A stretch of DNA of 8,681 nt, taken from assembly GCA_018969565.1 (NCBI GenBank), contig JAGWYC010000071.1, positions 1 through 8,681 of the forward strand. The letters are read 5' to 3'. Origin of the DNA: Bacteroidota bacterium. Its GTDB lineage: Bacteria > Bacteroidota > Bacteroidia > NS11-12g > UBA955. A program made the translations under genes and the position numbers. Below, in pieces: positions 8,153 through 8,681 of the stretch; the stretch's first letter is position 1, and every line of letters begins with the position of its first letter. A model generated the notes under the pieces. That model was not told where the DNA came from. It worked only from the letters and a program-made list of their open reading frames with translations, and made no database searches.

Positions 8153-8215
8153 TCAAAGAATGAAAGGTTTGAAGGACGCACATACATACAGAAAGCTAAG
8201 ACAATATTTAGCCAT
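8153..8215 (-). pseudogene. Possible vestige of a parE toxin overlapping parD
   Basis: An ATG at 8215 overlaps the last eight bases of the parD-like gene, the arrangement typical of parDE pairs, and opens a 20-codon frame ending at TGA 8155-8153. Its first residues, MAKYCLS, resemble the start of many RelE/ParE toxins (M-x-x-Y-x-LS). After Ser7 the likeness stops: no A..DL..I helix follows and the frame ends, whereas a complete ParE has about 95-105 residues. Only 107 bp remain between this stop and mdh, so no full toxin fits. I read it as a toxin remnant left by deletion or decay. With seven residues to go on, chance resemblance remains possible. Confidence 0.35.
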
Positions 8216-8447
8216 TCAGCAACTTCTTGGATTGCTCAAGGATATCAGTTTTTGAATCAGTTGTAAATCCGGATTTTTCAGCGCGGTCTAACTTCAGCCG
8301 AATCAGGTCAATTTGCTGTTGCTGATTTCTTGCCTGACGAATCAGATCATTAATCAATTCACTCTCACTTGAATATTCTTTATTGTCGATTTGACGTTTA
8401 AGCCTTTCATCATTGGGCTCAGTAAAGGAGATGCTCTGTCTTCTCAT
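8208..8447 (-). CDS. ParD-like type II antitoxin, ribbon-helix-helix family
   Basis: This 79-residue protein has the architecture and length of ParD/CopG-type antitoxins. Residues 4-8 (QSISF) fit the DNA-contacting beta ribbon. Residues ~10-40, including NKEYSSESELINDLIRQAR, match the family pattern of helix, turn with Tyr-x-Ser-x-Ser-Glu, and second helix. Residues ~46-79 (LIRLKLDRAEKSGF then a charged helix) correspond to the toxin-wrapping tail, where SGF after an acidic/basic helix is characteristic. Such proteins bind and neutralise a ParE gyrase poison and repress their own promoter. Here the usual downstream parE is missing except for a possible 20-codon vestige. The gene is about 40% GC, against about 57% in sampled parts of mdh, suggesting acquisition. 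The ATG at 8447 puts the ribbon at the usual N-terminal position. No Shine-Dalgarno is visible. Confidence 0.8.
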   Translation of the reverse strand: MRRQSISFTEPNDERLKRQIDNKEYSSESELINDLIRQARNQQQQIDLIRLKLDRAEKSGFTTDSKTDILEQSKKLLNG

Positions 8448-8470
8448 AACGCTTGAATTGTGGTATAAAT

Positions 8471-8632
8471 ATGCACCAATTACGCACCAATAGCAATTTT
8501 TTTCAGGTTGCAGATGAGCCCAGTTTTCGGCTACAGCACAAACTTGGTAAGCTTTTGGAGCGATATTTTTCCATGCATCTGAACGAAGGTTCTTTATGGA
8601 TGTTCATCAACGAATTCCTTTCAAATTTTTGA
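8471..8632 (+). CDS. Doubtful 53-codon ORF divergent from parD
   Basis: A plus-strand frame from ATG 8471 to TGA 8630-8632 encodes 53 residues that I do not recognise. The frame is open back to a stop at 8447-8449. The middle and end look protein-like: a basic helix (RLQHKLGKLLERYF, ~20-33) followed by a hydrophobic aromatic stretch (SLWMFINEFLSNF, ~41-53). Against it: the start codon lies inside the repeat upstream of parD, no promoter or ribosome site is evident, and a frame this short readily occurs by chance in AT-rich DNA. It could be a small divergent gene, a decayed gene fragment, or nothing. Confidence 0.2.
   Translation: MHQLRTNSNFFQVADEPSFRLQHKLGKLLERYFSMHLNEGSLWMFINEFLSNF
8472..8491 (-). 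promoter_or_regulatory. Direct repeats upstream of parD, putative autoregulatory operator
   Basis: Two copies of ATTGGTGC (plus strand GCACCAAT at 8473-8480 and 8484-8491) lie in tandem with an 11-bp period, 26 to 44 bases upstream of the parD-like ATG. Spacing of one helical turn puts both copies on the same DNA face, as expected for ribbon-helix-helix dimers binding cooperatively. An AT-rich stretch (TATTTATA on the minus strand) between repeats and gene could hold the -10/-7 region, so binding would block transcription. The repeats are seen directly; the operator role is inferred from antitoxin family behaviour. Confidence 0.45.
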
Positions 8633-8681
8633 CGTGAAGGAAAAAAGAACTTTAGCTCCGTTCGCAGCGCTTACTTTTCTA
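8633..8681. other. Right-edge intergenic sequence, no gene seen
   Basis: The last 49 bases are purine-rich (an A6 run at 8641-8646) and then carry an imperfect inverted repeat: GCT (8655-8657) with AGC (8666-8668), and AGAA (8646-8649) with TTCT (8677-8680). Interior mismatches make it weak as a terminator, and the window ends at once, so no assignment is possible. Nothing here looks like coding sequence. Confidence 0.3.

Noticed and set aside
8647..8680. Imperfect inverted repeat at the right edge, possibly the start of a dispersed repeat
   Set aside because: Arms are short with interior mismatches and the window ends immediately, so neither a terminator nor a repeat family can be supported.

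Overview
The window comes from a member of the phylum Bacteroidota. The decisive evidence is sprA, the giant outer-membrane translocon gene of the type IX secretion system (T9SS), which is essentially confined to that phylum. Supporting signs are the lack of Shine-Dalgarno sequences and TAnnTTTG promoter elements in front of two genes. Protein flavour and roughly 50-58% GC in sampled stretches of the core genes would fit a Chitinophagales-like lineage, but that finer placement is a guess.

Layout: every convincing gene is on the minus strand, so transcription runs from right to left. Reading that way: (1) 8448-8681 is intergenic sequence with a probable parD operator and a doubtful 53-codon plus-strand ORF. 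(2) 8208-8447 is a small parD-like antitoxin gene. (3) 8153-8215 is a 20-codon frame overlapping its 3' end that looks like the vestige of a parE toxin. (4) 7113-8045 is mdh (malate dehydrogenase), with a likely promoter just upstream and a clear intrinsic terminator just downstream. (5) 6417-7019 is ruvA (Holliday junction recognition). (6) sprA runs from 6337 off the left edge. It fills about 73% of the window and shows 2112 in-frame codons without interruption; the C-terminus lies outside.

The genes do not form one pathway. mdh is a self-contained central-metabolism unit. The terminator at 7058-7087 separates it from ruvA and sprA, which lie 79 bp apart and are probably co-transcribed. ruvA next to sprA is a familiar neighbourhood in Bacteroidota, often followed by gcvH, which would lie beyond the left edge. 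SprA is the 'core' protein, carrying most of the interest: an outer-membrane beta-barrel that exports folded cargo such as adhesins, hydrolases and gliding proteins.

The right-hand 600 bp differs in character. GC falls to about 40% in parD, the antitoxin has no intact toxin partner, and a repeat-bearing control region lies upstream. This is the only accessory-looking part. I see no CRISPR array, insertion sequence, tRNA or rRNA gene, and no strong case for a wholly new system. The best leads are the orphan parD with its parE remnant, the altered acidic-pin loop of RuvA, and a possibly leaderless ruvA transcript.
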